From Gnomoniopsis sp. IMI 355080 (Eukaryota > Ascomycota > Sordariomycetes > Diaporthales > Gnomoniaceae): 64,000 nt of DNA. Numbering within the stretch: the first letter of the stretch is position 1; every line of letters begins with the position of its first letter. The DNA is taken from the NCBI GenBank assembly GCA_027946555.1, contig JAPEVC010000103.1, forward strand, positions 1-64,000. Reading direction: 5' to 3'. Below the pieces are notes generated by a model. It was not told the origin of the DNA, made no database searches, and saw only the letters and a program-made list of their open reading frames with translations. Shown here in pieces: positions 44,266 through 55,805 of the stretch. The translations under genes were made by a program, and so were the position numbers.

Positions 44266-44892
44266 ATGTTCGCCTCTACCATTCTGAGCATCCTCGCCCT
44301 GGCCGGGTCAATCAGCGCCCAGGCTTCTTACAGCGGTCCGTCTTTCTGTCTTTTCACAGCTCACCTCCGCGGCTTCTCAAATTTGCGGTATGAAGTTCAC
44401 AGAAACTAACACACGCTCCGCTCATTTAGTATCCTACGACACCACCTATGACAACGCCGCACTTTCCCTCACCACTGTCTCTTGCTCCGACGGGACAAAT
44501 GGCCTCATAACCAAGTATAAATACAGCACCCTCGGCGATGTCCCAGTCTTCCCCATGGTCGGCGGCGCACAGGCCATTGCTGGCTGGAACGATGCCAACG
44601 TGAGTTTTCCCATATTCGACGACGCAGTCCCATCCTGTTACTTATAAAAAAAAACCATGGAACCACGATTGCTAACAAAAGCCCTGTTGTTGGCTTTCTT
44701 CAACAGTGTGGAACGTGCTGGGCAATCACATACAATGGTCAGACCATCCGCGTGCTGGCGGTCGATCACGCAGCGGATGGCTTTAATCTTGCCCAGCAGG
44801 CGATGGATGTGCTGACGGGTGGGCAGGCGGTGGCGCTCGGGCGGGTAACGGCTACGGCAGTACAGGTCGCTGCGAGCGAGTGTGGGCTGTAA
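44266..44892 (+). CDS. Cerato-platanin family secreted protein
   Basis: Exons 44266-44335, 44430-44599 and 44707-44892 give 141 residues, with introns of 94 and 107 bp. The signal peptide (FASTILSILALAGSISAQA) precedes the family start VSYDTTYDNAALSLTTVSCSD. Other signatures are SDGTNGLITKY, AIAGWNDANCGTCWAITYNG and the C-terminal VAASECGL. All four conserved cysteines are present (one, the CGTC pair, and the last near the C-terminus), forming two disulfides in the family. These abundant, wall-associated proteins bind chitin oligomers, loosen polysaccharides, and are recognised by plants as elicitors (Epl1/Sm1/SnodProt1 group). It is complete, with no unusual residues. Confidence 0.95.
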
Positions 44893-45572
44893 GCGATCAT
44901 GTATGTGGAGTGAGAGGAAGGGAGCCGTGATATTGCATAATTTGGTGTTCGCCCGGGCATGCAAGAGATAAGCATGGTCAGGACGAAGAAGGCAATGGCG
45001 AGGAATTTCAATTTTGGCAACTGTAGGAAAGTATCGGATGCGGCGTGTACATAATTGTTAATGGTGTCAACGATGAATTCTTATGAACCCACAACGTCAA
45101 CCATGTTGAGACGACGAGATCAGAGGTGAGAGCAAACGACAATTGTCTGAAAGCACACTGAGATTGGCCTGTACGAACAGTGTCATGTCGTTCCCGTTAC
45201 ACTTCGCGAAGGTCTCCAGGTGAAGGCAGATAGCGTTTACAAGGACACATGGTCGATATATATCACGAAAATGGAAGGCACGTTGAAAGGATGGCACGCC
45301 GCGGGAAGCCCGCCTACGAAGGCTTTTGGAATCTACTTAGGTACTTAGGTAGGATGATGAACAGGATAATAGAGACGGAGATGAAGAGGAAGAGGGATAC
45401 GACGCAACAGATCCTCGTTTTATCTGGCCAGCGAAAGAAACCCTCGTCGTAAAGATCTGCTCCGGCCAGTTTTTATCCCGAAGCAAACGGAGGAGTTTAA
45501 TATAAAGAAAAAAGAGGAAGTGCCACCTATATAAACATAGCTGGAAGGTACTTGGTTGTATAACGGATTTAT
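44893..45572. other. Spacer
   Basis: 3' region of the cerato-platanin gene. A TACTTAGGTACTTAGGTAGG tract lies near 45336-45353. No gene seen. Confidence 0.4.
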
Positions 45573-45868
45573 TCTCAACGGATGTGCAGGAATGTAATAC
45601 ATGCAACCTTTCCGACGCTTATTTGAACCCTGCCAGTCACGTCGAGAAAAACGGACGAGATCAGGATAATACGACCAAAGATTTGGCAAACAATCAATGA
45701 TGGCCCATGACTAGGTTGCAAGGCTAGCCACACCATAATTGTGCTATCGAAAGGGATTCGTATACAATATACTTTCAGAGCTTGAGCTTTCCATATGTTG
45801 ATTTCAAGGGAGACCAAACTCCATGAAAGATAGGCCAGGACTGCGGCGACTGCTACATTGAAAATCAT
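45573..45868 (-). pseudogene. Cytochrome P450 N-terminal remnant
   Basis: From an ATG at 45868 on the minus strand, one frame gives a membrane anchor and the start of a fungal P450: VAVAAVLAYLSWSLVSLEIN, IWKAQALK and IRIPFDSTIMVWLALQP. This matches the pattern LExNxxKAxxxGxPxVRxPxDxxNxxW. A second frame then carries VRFSRRDW and the following basic segment, which matches the YSRRGW block that comes next in these P450s. The frame change and the absence of any downstream I-helix or heme-binding FxxGxRxC motif mark it as a truncated remnant. Confidence 0.6.
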
Positions 45869-46448
45869 GTCCCAACATCAAACGCGCACTCGTAAGCTTA
45901 AGCTTGGAAGTAATCAAGTTTGTGGACTGGAAAGAAGACGAATGCGTGACAAGACAAGATTTTGGTCTCAGTTCAGAACGGGTTCTTTCAACCTTTGGAC
46001 CTAGAGTCTCAATTCGTGGAGAAAATGGGTGAACTTTTGCTGTTGGTGCCTTTTTGTTGTCCTGTTTGTCTAACGATGTGCGCAATACCGGAGAATCTAG
46101 GCCCGGAGAATGCTCGGGCTTGATGAGTACCTCAATACTGACCTAGTGACCAGTAGGCAGATAGGCAAGTACCTAATTATTACCTACGGGTAGTGAGACG
46201 GAGCTGGAGCGTATCCCCACACAAATCATAAGCTTCTACTCCGAAGAACTTGGGGATTATCAATTTCGGAAGTCATCACTTTCTCAAGAAATACCATTCC
46301 ATTACGACAGGCCGGCTCCTTCAAACCCCGTATGCATAGACCTAATTTTAAACAGCGATATGCTTCGAATATGATGCGTGATATTAATTCTATGCTATTA
46401 TGTGCCTGAATGCTAAAAGAAGAGGGTATCGGTGTACAGCCTTTTACT
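45869..46448. other. Spacer
   Basis: No gene recognised. Confidence 0.4.
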
Positions 46449-48001
46449 TTACTTCTTCCCCTTCATCTCCTGCTTGACTCTCCTCTCTTCCTCATCTGCC
46501 TCAGCCTCATCCTCTTCATCCTCTTCCTCTTCCTCCTCCTCGTCCGTCTTGCCCCTCTTTTGGCGGTCCTTCTCCAACACCTTCTTGACTTGCTTGGACC
46601 CGCCCAGGTCCTTCATCTCATCCCACTCGACATCGTACTCGCTTGCAATCGTCCTGATCTCCCGACGCAACGCATTGGTGTCCTGTACCAGGTGCTCCCA
46701 CCGCTGCATATCAAACCCCCTGCTCTCATATAGCGCGTTTTGCCGCCGGCTAACCGTCACGTTCATCGCTGCCTTATAGCTGAGATCCTTGCTGATGTAC
46801 AAAAACCACAAATATCCGCCCATGATCGTTGACAGTCCCACTAGGTACGTCACGGGCTCAACGAGATCCCATCCGGCGTCCGTTTGGAACGTGACGTAAT
46901 ACACGACACCCCACCAACCTGCCAGTGCCGCGAATCCGCCCTGTGCGAGGCGGTGCGCCGACTTGTGTGCGAGTTCGTCACACTCGGCCTTGATCCGCGC
47001 GAGTTGGTCTATCTGCCGTGACATGCGCCGCATGCGCATGCGCAGGTAATAGGTGCGGTCGTTGAACGAGGGCACTGACACCCGCATGGACAAATTGTAC
47101 CCCTCAACCTCAATGACGAACTCTCGGCCGCGCGCCGCATCGCGGATGAAGTCGCCCATCTCGGTCGAGCTACTCCAGCGCACCCAATTTTTCTCATCCT
47201 CGGCGGTGGCGTGCTTCGCGTCGGCTTCGTGGCCGAGGCCTGAGTACGATTCGACGTGCGCGCGCCTATCGCTCTCGTGTTGTGCGTTATCGTCGTCTTC
47301 GGCAGAATCTTCGGCACGGAAGTAGATGTTGGGGACCTTCTCCTTGCCATCTTCTAGAACAGGCGGCAGCTCAGCTTGGATGAGTCGTTCGACATATGAT
47401 AGGGGCTGCTGGGGGTGAATAAGTAGAGCGAGGGGTTGGATGGTATCATTGGCGGAGACGGCGCGCGCGAAATCGCGAGAATTGTTGTTATCTTTGTCCT
47501 TCTCGACGCCGATTGGGAGGGGGACAATGAGCTTCAGGAGGCGGGTGGGTGTGGTTAGGAGTTTGCCTATTTTGAGAGAACGTTGTTAGCGTCAGTTCCA
47601 TTTGGTATGCGCGTGATGGCCGAATGATGGGCGGGTAGATGAGGAGCCTTGCCTTGGGCGTTGGGGCTTTCCTGTGGTGACTGCTCAGCTGGTGGCTTGT
47701 CTGCGTTTTCGCGTAGCCATGGCCTTTCCACTTGTTTCTGCTTAACGCGAACCTGTTGCTCTGCCTCGTCCAGCCCTTTCTGGTTCAGATCCCTCGCCTT
47801 ATCGTCGGTTTCGTTTGTACGGGTAGATTGAGAAGAATGAAATGCTCTTGTGGCAATTTTAAGGGGGAAGCGTAACCCAAACTGGTTGGCCGTAGTTGGT
47901 GCGCATCGATGTATCGTGGGGGCAGTGGAGGAGGCGGCTGACGAGATGGGCCAGGCAAGCCTGCCCAAACGGCATGGCATTCGACGGAATGCGCAGCTCA
48001 T
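46449..48001 (-). CDS. mcu: Mitochondrial calcium uniporter (MCU) pore subunit
   Basis: Exons 48001-47653 and 47566-46449 give 488 residues from MSCAFRRMPCRL (the frame extends 11 codons upstream but begins with TTG). The N-terminus is an Arg-rich mitochondrial presequence (RMPCRLGRLAW, FPLKIATRAFHSSQ). A soluble matrix domain (KLIVPLPIGVEKDKD, VERLIQAELPP) and a coiled coil (RRMSRQIDQLARIKAECDE) follow. Two membrane helices flank the selectivity filter WDLVEP at residues 349-354, the WDxxEP signature of MCU. The C-terminus has a second helix region and a very acidic Glu run. The 86-bp intron has GC-AG ends (AAG|GCAAGG, CTAAC branch); reading across it (PNAQGKLLTTPTRLL) is clean. No MICU or EMRE gene is visible in the window. 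Confidence 0.95.
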
Positions 48002-50161
48002 CTTGGCGTTATTGACCACGCTGAAGTAGTCCAAGGAGCCTGTGAGCTCGAATCATGGTCTGGAGGGTTGATAAAGGAGTTGATGGCGTCCATAGTCCGG
48101 TTTGAGCGGCAGAGTTGTTGTTAGGAGATTGGACCAAGTCCACCTTGCGCTACGTACGAAGGGGTGACGTCACGTAATACTTGAGCCCTGGTCCTGTGTC
48201 GCGTGGCACGTCAGCGGCTCCACCCGCTGTCAGTACCCACACCACAGGATCCCATCGTCAACTTGAACAATATCAGCAATTTGTCACTACATTTACGTGA
48301 CTCCCAAGATTTGTCCCACTCGAATTGGTCTCTGTGTCGACATATAGGAAATCATTGATCAGGTAGGATACGGACTTCCTACTTTACCTTTTGCAAAGTC
48401 GTCGTCAACCATCTCCAGTTTCGGCATCTCTGCGCTCACAACTTAAGACAGGATTATTTCTCTTATGCTAAGTCCATTGCGAATGCTATAAGCCTGCACG
48501 CTCTTACCAGATCAGAATGGACCTGGTCAAAGAGTGAGACGGCCCGCAGCAGTCATGCCTCTATGGCTTAAACACACGGGAGAATTTGCTCTACGGTGAT
48601 AGGATGTCGAAGCCCAGCGCCCTTTGAGCTGCGAAACATTCCCATCGAAGCAATCCGCAACTTTTCGGCTCTTACAAGATCCTGAATCGATCTCGCGCGC
48701 GCGTGCCCTCTGAAGTTTGGACAATGTCGACCATGTTCAGCCAGCTGGCCGCGCCTCCGACCGTCGAAACTCAGCTTCGTATTCACGACCTCAACACGAC
48801 TCTGATCCCGGCTCTCCCAAACTCTGCTCCAGAAGCCAGATTCACAGCTGGCACCATCCTTGCGGTCCAACAGGCCGCCATTGAATTGGGTATCACGAAG
48901 TGCCGTGCTGTGAGACCGCGCGTAGGTGGTAGGGCCCTGTACGGAGGATTGCCTTGGTTGTCGGTCGTGCATGGCATGTAGTACTCGGTTCACAAATTCC
49001 GTGGCCGGAATTGCCGAAGAGGTCTTTGCTCAATGGCCACAAATTTGGCGCGCATTTGCAGCTTGGAGACCCTGACGGAGCTAGAGGGAGGTAAGAGAGA
49101 CTGATAACAAAGGCCAACGTGAAATTCTATAGCACTTGTCTGGTCCATGTTGAGAAATGGGCCGTTTTGATTCACTCGAAAGGCACCGTGGAGCTCAGCC
49201 GGGCTGGCGATCCGAATGTAATACTAGAGAGATTCGGCGACGTACCTGCGGGCGTTACATTGTTTCTTGCCTTCATACAGCTTGTGCATTTCCGAACAGC
49301 AAGCATATGTGACGAGGCCAGATCGAACGCTATTTTCGGGAGGACATTCCCGCTCGGGAGCCGGGAAGCCCCGATTGACTTCGAATGCGTCCGAATGCGT
49401 GACGGACATTACTATCTCACTCACTCAAAGTGCTCATGATCTGCGACGGCACTGAGTCAACCTACCCAGATCAAGACGAAATTGATGGCGTGATACTTAC
49501 AATAAGGTTGGGCCCGGGCGACTGGGCGATTTGAAAAGCATACATGGCTCTGCCGCAGTGGCATAATATTGCGAAAAAGGAAGCATATGTCGAACTTCCA
49601 ATGATTTCTTATGCCTGTGACAGAACTAGTGTTTCTCCTATGCCTATGTAAACCTTAGATCCTATTGCAGCATGGTAGGGTGGAGAATTCTCTTGGAATA
49701 TACTAGTGTCCGAGTCAGCAAGTTAATCTCTTGGATTATAGTCATACCCAGTGCTGTTTACCTTACTCGCAGAGGTTACAAAGGGCCAGTTTCACGTCAG
49801 GTTATCCTTGAACACGTCCGGAAAATGTTTTTGCTTTCAATGAGGCTGTCGGTCTAGACTTCAGGGTCCTACTAGATCTAGTTGTCTACATTCGGCAATG
49901 ATACTATACTAGGTATAAGGTGATTGCCGGCGAATTTGGCTATGAACCAACAGGACGAATATTCCGCTCAGCCAAATAAATGGCTTGGGGTCGGTTTCTT
50001 CCTTGAAGTTGGATTTGGGTCTAACCACCCGGGCAGTCTTCTTGCTTTCATGCAAATATTTGTGTGCCGGGCACGTGTCTCCCAGTCCATAATCCCTTCA
50101 TCCGGTGGAACGTCCTCATTTCAGGCCCTTTGGGGTTTTCCTTTATTGTGGTTGTTCCGAC
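48002..50161. other. Spacer with unresolved coding-like fragments
   Basis: An ATG frame at 48724-48981 (MSTMFSQLAAPP) and a frame at 49119-49439 look partly coding. A GTAAGA...CTATAG intron-like element sits between them near 49091-49134. They do not join into one frame and match no family I know. Confidence 0.3.
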
Positions 50162-51896
50162 ATGAAGACCATCGTGCCTGCTCCTCCGGGTTATGTTGTC
50201 GACTTTAATCACCCACAGCGACAGTACGCCACGGCTTCGTACTGGTGTTACGGACTTGGTGTCTTCTTCTCATTGCTGTTCACAGCGCAACGGATATACG
50301 TAAAGGCAGCCCTGAAGCTGGCTTGGCAGCTCGATGATTGTGTGTTCTTGCTTTGTCAGCATGTTTGCTATGGTTATTGAAATTGTTTGCTGATCTCGCC
50401 TGTTTGGCACAGTTCTCTTAGCAATCTCGTGGGTAAGTGAGGCCTGGAAAGTCCAAGCCAATGATGGAAAGGAGGCTAACAAAACTTATAGGTAACTTCC
50501 ATGGCAGTGCAGGCTTCGCTGATCCGTAGGCTCATCCCTCCTCCAATCGTCATTGACTCGGATCAGCTTATGCCAATTATTTTTCCAGGTGAATTTGCAC
50601 TCGGAATTGTTGGAGTCCACGCATGGGAAATGTCAATAGAGCGTTTTGGTGAAGTATTCATGGTAAGTCGCGTCTTTGTTACAAGATCCCCTGTTGCCCG
50701 TTCAGAAAGAGTCAACCATCGTCAGTATTGGAGCTTCTAGCATAGCGCGTACGCTGACCACTTGAGAAGACTGCCTGGATCTCGGGCCCTGCCTATGCCC
50801 TCGCAGGATCTTGCACCAAGGTTGCTTTGCTAGTCTTCTATCTTCGTGTTTCACCAGATTATTGGTTGCGATACAGCGTATTCGCCACCATGTTCATCAT
50901 TACCGGGTATACGATCGCCATCTTCTTGGGTCTCATCTTCGCATGCACTCCGATACGAAAAAACTTCGACGTAACAATTCCGCCAGACGAGGGACACTGC
51001 ATCAGCAGGCCGGCCTTGTATATAGCTACCGCCGTGTGTAATATTGTGTCGGACGTCATCTTGTTCATCTTGCCGATACCTCTGCTGTTCCCGCTGCGTA
51101 TGCCATTGAAGCAGAAGCTTGGTCTGTATTTTGTCTTCGGTATCGGTTCTATGTACGTTATTTCCTATGTCCCAGATCACCTGCTTACCTATTCAGACAG
51201 GACCGCGCACCATCTCTGTTAACACTATTTGCACAGAACGGTCGTGACATCCGTATTGAGAGCCATGCTGCTTCCACAACTACTCACGACAAATGATGTG
51301 ACATGGGATGTCGCACCCGCCAGTCTGCTTGTGTACGTAGCTCGACGGCGAGTATCACCCTCTGCTCACGAGTTATTTCCTTCGAGCCAGCCCTACCTAT
51401 TGCAAAAACAGCATATTAACCCAAGCTGTCCAGCATCATCGAGTCAAATCTCATCATCATTTGCGGCATGCTGCCTACGCTCCGAAAATTCTTCCGGCTC
51501 GTGGCCCCAAGGTTGATCGGCGAGACCCGCGGCGGTGACGCACACGATGGGTCAGGTTTCAAGTCCCCTTCCAAGCTCGGTGCACCCGAGTTCCCCCACC
51601 GCGAGAGAGATTGGTCGCTTCCCGCCATGGCCCGTCGCTGGGCCAGGTTCAGCAGGCGCCAAAGCAATTATCCCTACCATCTGGCGACGATCGAAGGGGA
51701 CGTTAACAACGAGTATGAGCAGGCGTCGTGCGACTGTGATACGAGTGTAGATGCCAATACAAATGTCCACGATGACAAGAGAGTTGTGACAGGGCGTAAG
51801 GTGGGTTTGCGTAGTCAGAACTGCGTGGGAGAGGAGAGCTTGAGATCTCCGAGCGTAGGAAACCTTCGAGCGCGGGAAACCAGGTCACGAGCATAA
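50162..51896 (+). CDS. Fungal rhodopsin-fold integral membrane protein
   Basis: Seven exons (50162-50339, 50413-50432, 50492-50525, 50589-50662, 50770-51152, 51237-51336, 51426-51896) give 419 residues. The joined protein has the seven-helix plan of the fungal 'rhodopsin domain' family related to Pth11-type receptors. The blocks are YWCYGLGVFFSLLFTAQRIY, WQLDDFLLAISW (family DDxxxxxAW), GVHAWEMSIERFGEVF (family GxHxW), ALAGSCTKVALLVFYLRV (family KxSxLxFY), CISRPALYIATAVCNIVSDV, a TSVLRAMLL helix, and IIESNLIIICGMLPTLRKFF. A hydrophilic tail of about 120 residues follows. Exon 2 is only 20 bases and exon 3 is 34. The acceptor before exon 5 could be 50767 or 50770, and the exon 6/7 join is tentative. 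Members are thought to be orphan receptors or channels. Confidence 0.82.
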
Positions 51897-53205
51897 CAAC
51901 GCAGATTCAGATACTGTATAGTCGTAGTAATTCTTCTGACCGCGTTACGCAGATCAAGGCCGGTGAGAAGGCCGAAGGCTGTTCTGCTTTCGTTTACCAT
52001 ATACATATTTGCATACAAGACTCACCGCCATCTAGATATGAATCGTACATCATTATCCTTGGGCAGGGCAAATCATGAGGTACCTACCTACCTGAGTAGG
52101 TTAGGTAGTTACCTGGGTAGGAGGTAGTCATCCCAGCAGCGTGGGCAGCGTAAGTCCCTTGTAGAATGACCAAGCAACATCTCTCCTCCCGGGTCTAGCT
52201 CTCGCGAAACACTTCGAGCATGATATGTACTGCACCTTTTGTGGAAGCGATCAGACTGTCTGTCATGAGTGGGGTCCATGTGTACCCTCAGAACCCTCAA
52301 GAAAAAAGCGGCAGATGTCTCAACTTCTGACATTACGCACGAGATGAGACAGTACACAGGGCGAGATGAGCAACGGTCCAGAAGCAAGCAGTGAAAACCG
52401 TTCTAAGGACGCCAGGGGTTGCAGCAAAGGAAGATGACGGCGAATGGATAATCCTCGAAGCTTCGAATCGGGCTTGTTTTCCGAAGACATTACTTGCATA
52501 TGTCCAAGCTCAAAGCACCATGACCCCCAACGGTGAGCTGAACTAGATACGTGAGCGGCAGGCGCGCGGCGCGCCGCGCCGAGGAGAGCAATTTTGTGGC
52601 CAAGAATAGTGGGCAGGAGCAGGAACAGGAGTCCTCGTGGCCGATGGCAGTGGCCAGGTAAGACGTTGTTGTACTTTCCTCGCCATGATGTTTTGCCTCA
52701 TTTGAACAGAGTAATCTCATCTACTTATTGGAATCTCGGCTTGTGCTTCACTGCTTCCTACCTGTTCCGTCACACATGCGCCTCGCACCGTCCCTCGCCG
52801 TTTGTTCTACATTCAACAGTCTCACCTCAGTCGTTCCTTCACCTCGTCTGGGGCAGCACGTTGCCCTACACACCTCGAATCCTAATGGAGGAGAATCCTT
52901 TTCTTGTGGTATGGGCACAAGCTTTTCGCGTCTCGCATCGGCTTCGTCTACCAGCTCTTCTCACCTTGTTCTGGTTTGTTGCACACAAGCGTAAACGACC
53001 ACGCTACTCTGTGGTCTAAATTCAAGCAAACACCCACCATCATATATCCAGCTCAAGGATCCGACTGCCCATCGGACCTCTCTAACCTTTTCACCTGCAC
53101 TGCAAATTAGCCTGGGTCGTGGCTAGCGTGATCACTCAACGTTGACAACACGCGTCTACTCCACGCCCATCGTCTTCAATCAAGCTGACCATAGACCTCG
53201 TCACA
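51897..53205. other. Intergenic spacer
   Basis: A tract of CCTA and TAGG words lies at 52079-52127. The rest appears to be the promoter and leader region of the GH72 gene. Confidence 0.4.
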
Positions 53206-54995
53206 ATGCAGGTAAGAAGCGGTGAACCCTATCTTTCGACTAACATCACATCAACATTATTGGGCCTCCTCCTCCAGCTATCGACGTCTTTCTGCTTGAA
53301 TAGCACATTGCAATACATGTCTTGACAGCCAATATTCATCAGCCCGAGATCCAATCAAGACAAGCTCGAATAGAAGGCTGAAACTCTCACAACAGATCAT
53401 ACCAAGTGTCCTAGGCATACTCGGCGCCTCCTCTCTGGCCGCCGCTGTGCCTGCCATTGATGTCAAAGGCAGCTATTTCGTCAACAATGTTACGGGAGAT
53501 CGGTACCAGATCGTTGGTGTTGCCTACCAGCCTGGTGGCAGCTCTGGCTTCGACGAGAGTGCTGGACGGGATCCACTGTCGAACAAGGATAACTGCCTTC
53601 GAGATGCTGCCCTCATGCAGACGCTCGGTGTAAACGCTATTCGAGTTTACAGTGTGGACCCAGACGTCAACCACGACGAGTGCGCTAGCATTTTCGATGC
53701 GGTATGCTCTTCTGAAAGTTTATTGGCAAGAAGATTAAAGGCTTACTATATTCAGGCCGGAATGTACATGTTCGTGGACGTCAACTCCCCTCTGCCAGGC
53801 CAAAGTATCACTTCCAACAATCCCTGGGAGAGTTATTATGCTGCCTACCTGAATCGCACTTTCGCCGTCGTCGAGGCCTTCAAGGGCTATCCAAACACTG
53901 CGGCATTCTTCGCTGGCAACGAGGTCATCGATGATGAAGAGAACGGCGCCACGGTGCCTCCCTACATTCGCGCCGTCATTCGCGATTTGAAGAGTTACAT
54001 CGCCAAGCACGTCAGTCGTTCAATTCCTGTTGGCTACAGTGCAGCCGATGTCCGCGAGGTTCTCTTTGATACCTTCAACTACCTGCAATGCAAGGATGCG
54101 AATGACGGCACTTCGAATGACGGCAGCAAGGCTGACCTCTTTGCTTTGAATAGCTACTCCTGGTGTGGTAACAGCTCCTTCACAGAATCCACCTATGATC
54201 AGCTAGTGTCTGGCTTCAGCAACTCTTCCATTCCCATCTTCTTCTCCGAGTATGGCTGCATCAAGCCCGCCCCTCGCGTCTTTACAGAAGTTCCTGTCAT
54301 CTACAGTGACCAAATGACGAATGTTTTTTCCGGAGGCATCGTGTACGAGTATGCCTGGGGAATTAACCAATACGGCTTGGTCAATATCACCTCAGATGGC
54401 TCTGCTCAACTGCTGGACGATTTCTACACTTTCAAGGACCGGCTGGCTGCATTGAACTTCACGACTATCCAGGGCATTGCTCCTCCGAGTGATAGTCCAA
54501 TCGCGCCTGACTGTTCTGCCAATTTGATCCAGACCTCAGGGTTTTCCACTAATTTCACGATTCCAAGTGTCCCACCAGGTGCACAGGACATCATCGACAA
54601 CGGTGTCAGCCCCGCTCCTAGTGGCAGGATTGTCGACATCAGTAGGTTGTTTTGTGACTATTCCCGGCGGAATTTACTGACAATTCTCTACAGGTGATTA
54701 CACCGTTACCCAGACCGTGAAAGACAGTAATGGAAACACGGTCTCTGGCCTCAAGGTCGTGTCTTTGGATGCGAATCAAATCAACCAGCCTGGCAGTAAC
54801 ACCCAGTCCGCCAGTAGTCCGACTACTTCTCCGGATGCCAGCGGAACCGACACAGCTTCTTCTCCATCCTCCACATCCTCCAAGAAGAGTGCGGCGACAG
54901 GTAGCCGACACGCTCAGAGCGAGTCGATACCTTGGGTGTTGGTGTCTGCCATCATGACCAGCTTCCTTGTTGCATTGCTAGGCTGGAAGGCTTAG
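53206..54995 (+). CDS. GPI-anchored 1,3-beta-glucanosyltransferase (GH72, Gas/Gel family)
   Basis: Exons 53206-53211, 53396-53701, 53756-54641 and 54694-54995 give 499 residues. Exon 1 encodes only Met-Gln; the 184-bp first intron then joins IIPSVLGILGASSLAAAV, completing the signal peptide. No in-frame ATG exists in exon 2, which supports this start. The GH72 catalytic pair is visible: acid/base Glu160 in AGNEVI and nucleophile Glu269 in FFSEYGC. Other family blocks are GVAYQPGG, NAIRVYSVDP and GGIVYEYAWGINQYGLV. There is no Cys-rich X8/CBM43 module. A Ser/Thr-rich tail and a hydrophobic end (PWVLVSAIMTSFLVALLGWKA) give the GPI signal. The enzyme cuts and re-ligates beta-1,3-glucan in the wall. 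Intron 2 (54 bp) is stop-free and a multiple of three. Confidence 0.95.
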
Positions 54996-55805
54996 GAGTC
55001 CGTGAGGGCTACCTTCTACTTGCACAATGTAATTTCATACTTCTACTTTCGAGCTGAATGGGCTGCAGCATTTCGTGGCGTTGGGGAATCAACACACAGG
55101 GAGAAAGGTCAACATGTATGGTCTTTGGTGACAGAGTTCTTTAGAGTATCAGTATTGATGATACCAATATGCCTTGAGTAATTCACTTCTACACAGATAA
55201 TTCATACTAGGACCCGTGGGAATAGAACTTTCATACTTCAAGTTTTGCTCGCGCAGTTTGGTGTAGAGGCCAGGCCGGCTAGAGGGGCACCGGCTTTTAT
55301 GAGCCCGGTTCTCCGATGCGGCCCATGATGAGGTTGAGATGTAAGTAGACAGCAAGCAGGGTGGGTTTCCCCCGCGGTATGTCATGCTGTAGGCAGATTA
55401 CCTACCTACGTAGGTAAAAGTAGCCTGACATAGCACGGATGACTGCTGGTCGACACCAACACCTAATAGTGATCGACGGTAGGCTAAACTTGTCAGCTTG
55501 AAGATAGTCATCGAAACAGGGCAAATGCAGCAAGACTTGCGTCGGATTCTACGAGGTACTGCACCACCGGAAGCTTCCTCAAGACGCATTCAATTACAGC
55601 CAAGTTCTAGTCTGGGGTAGATGTACTTCCACAAAACCCCAAGGATCTTGAGATAGTGCTCTCGTCTCCCTTATGCCTTTCATCTAACACCCAGCGTACA
55701 TAAGAGTGGATATAAAACACAATTCAATATGCACGCGTCTATAAAGCCCTCATGGAATACCAACCTCCTCATTGCTAAATTCCCTTTCCTTTGCCGTTCC
55801 AATTT
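54996..55805. other. Convergent spacer
   Basis: 3' regions of the GH72 and ACL2 genes, with a CCTACCTACGTAGGTAA palindrome near 55402. No gene seen. Confidence 0.4.

Noticed and set aside
48724..49439. Possible two-exon gene around the intron-like element at 49091-49134
   Set aside because: The flanking frames do not stay open when joined, and neither half resembles a known family.
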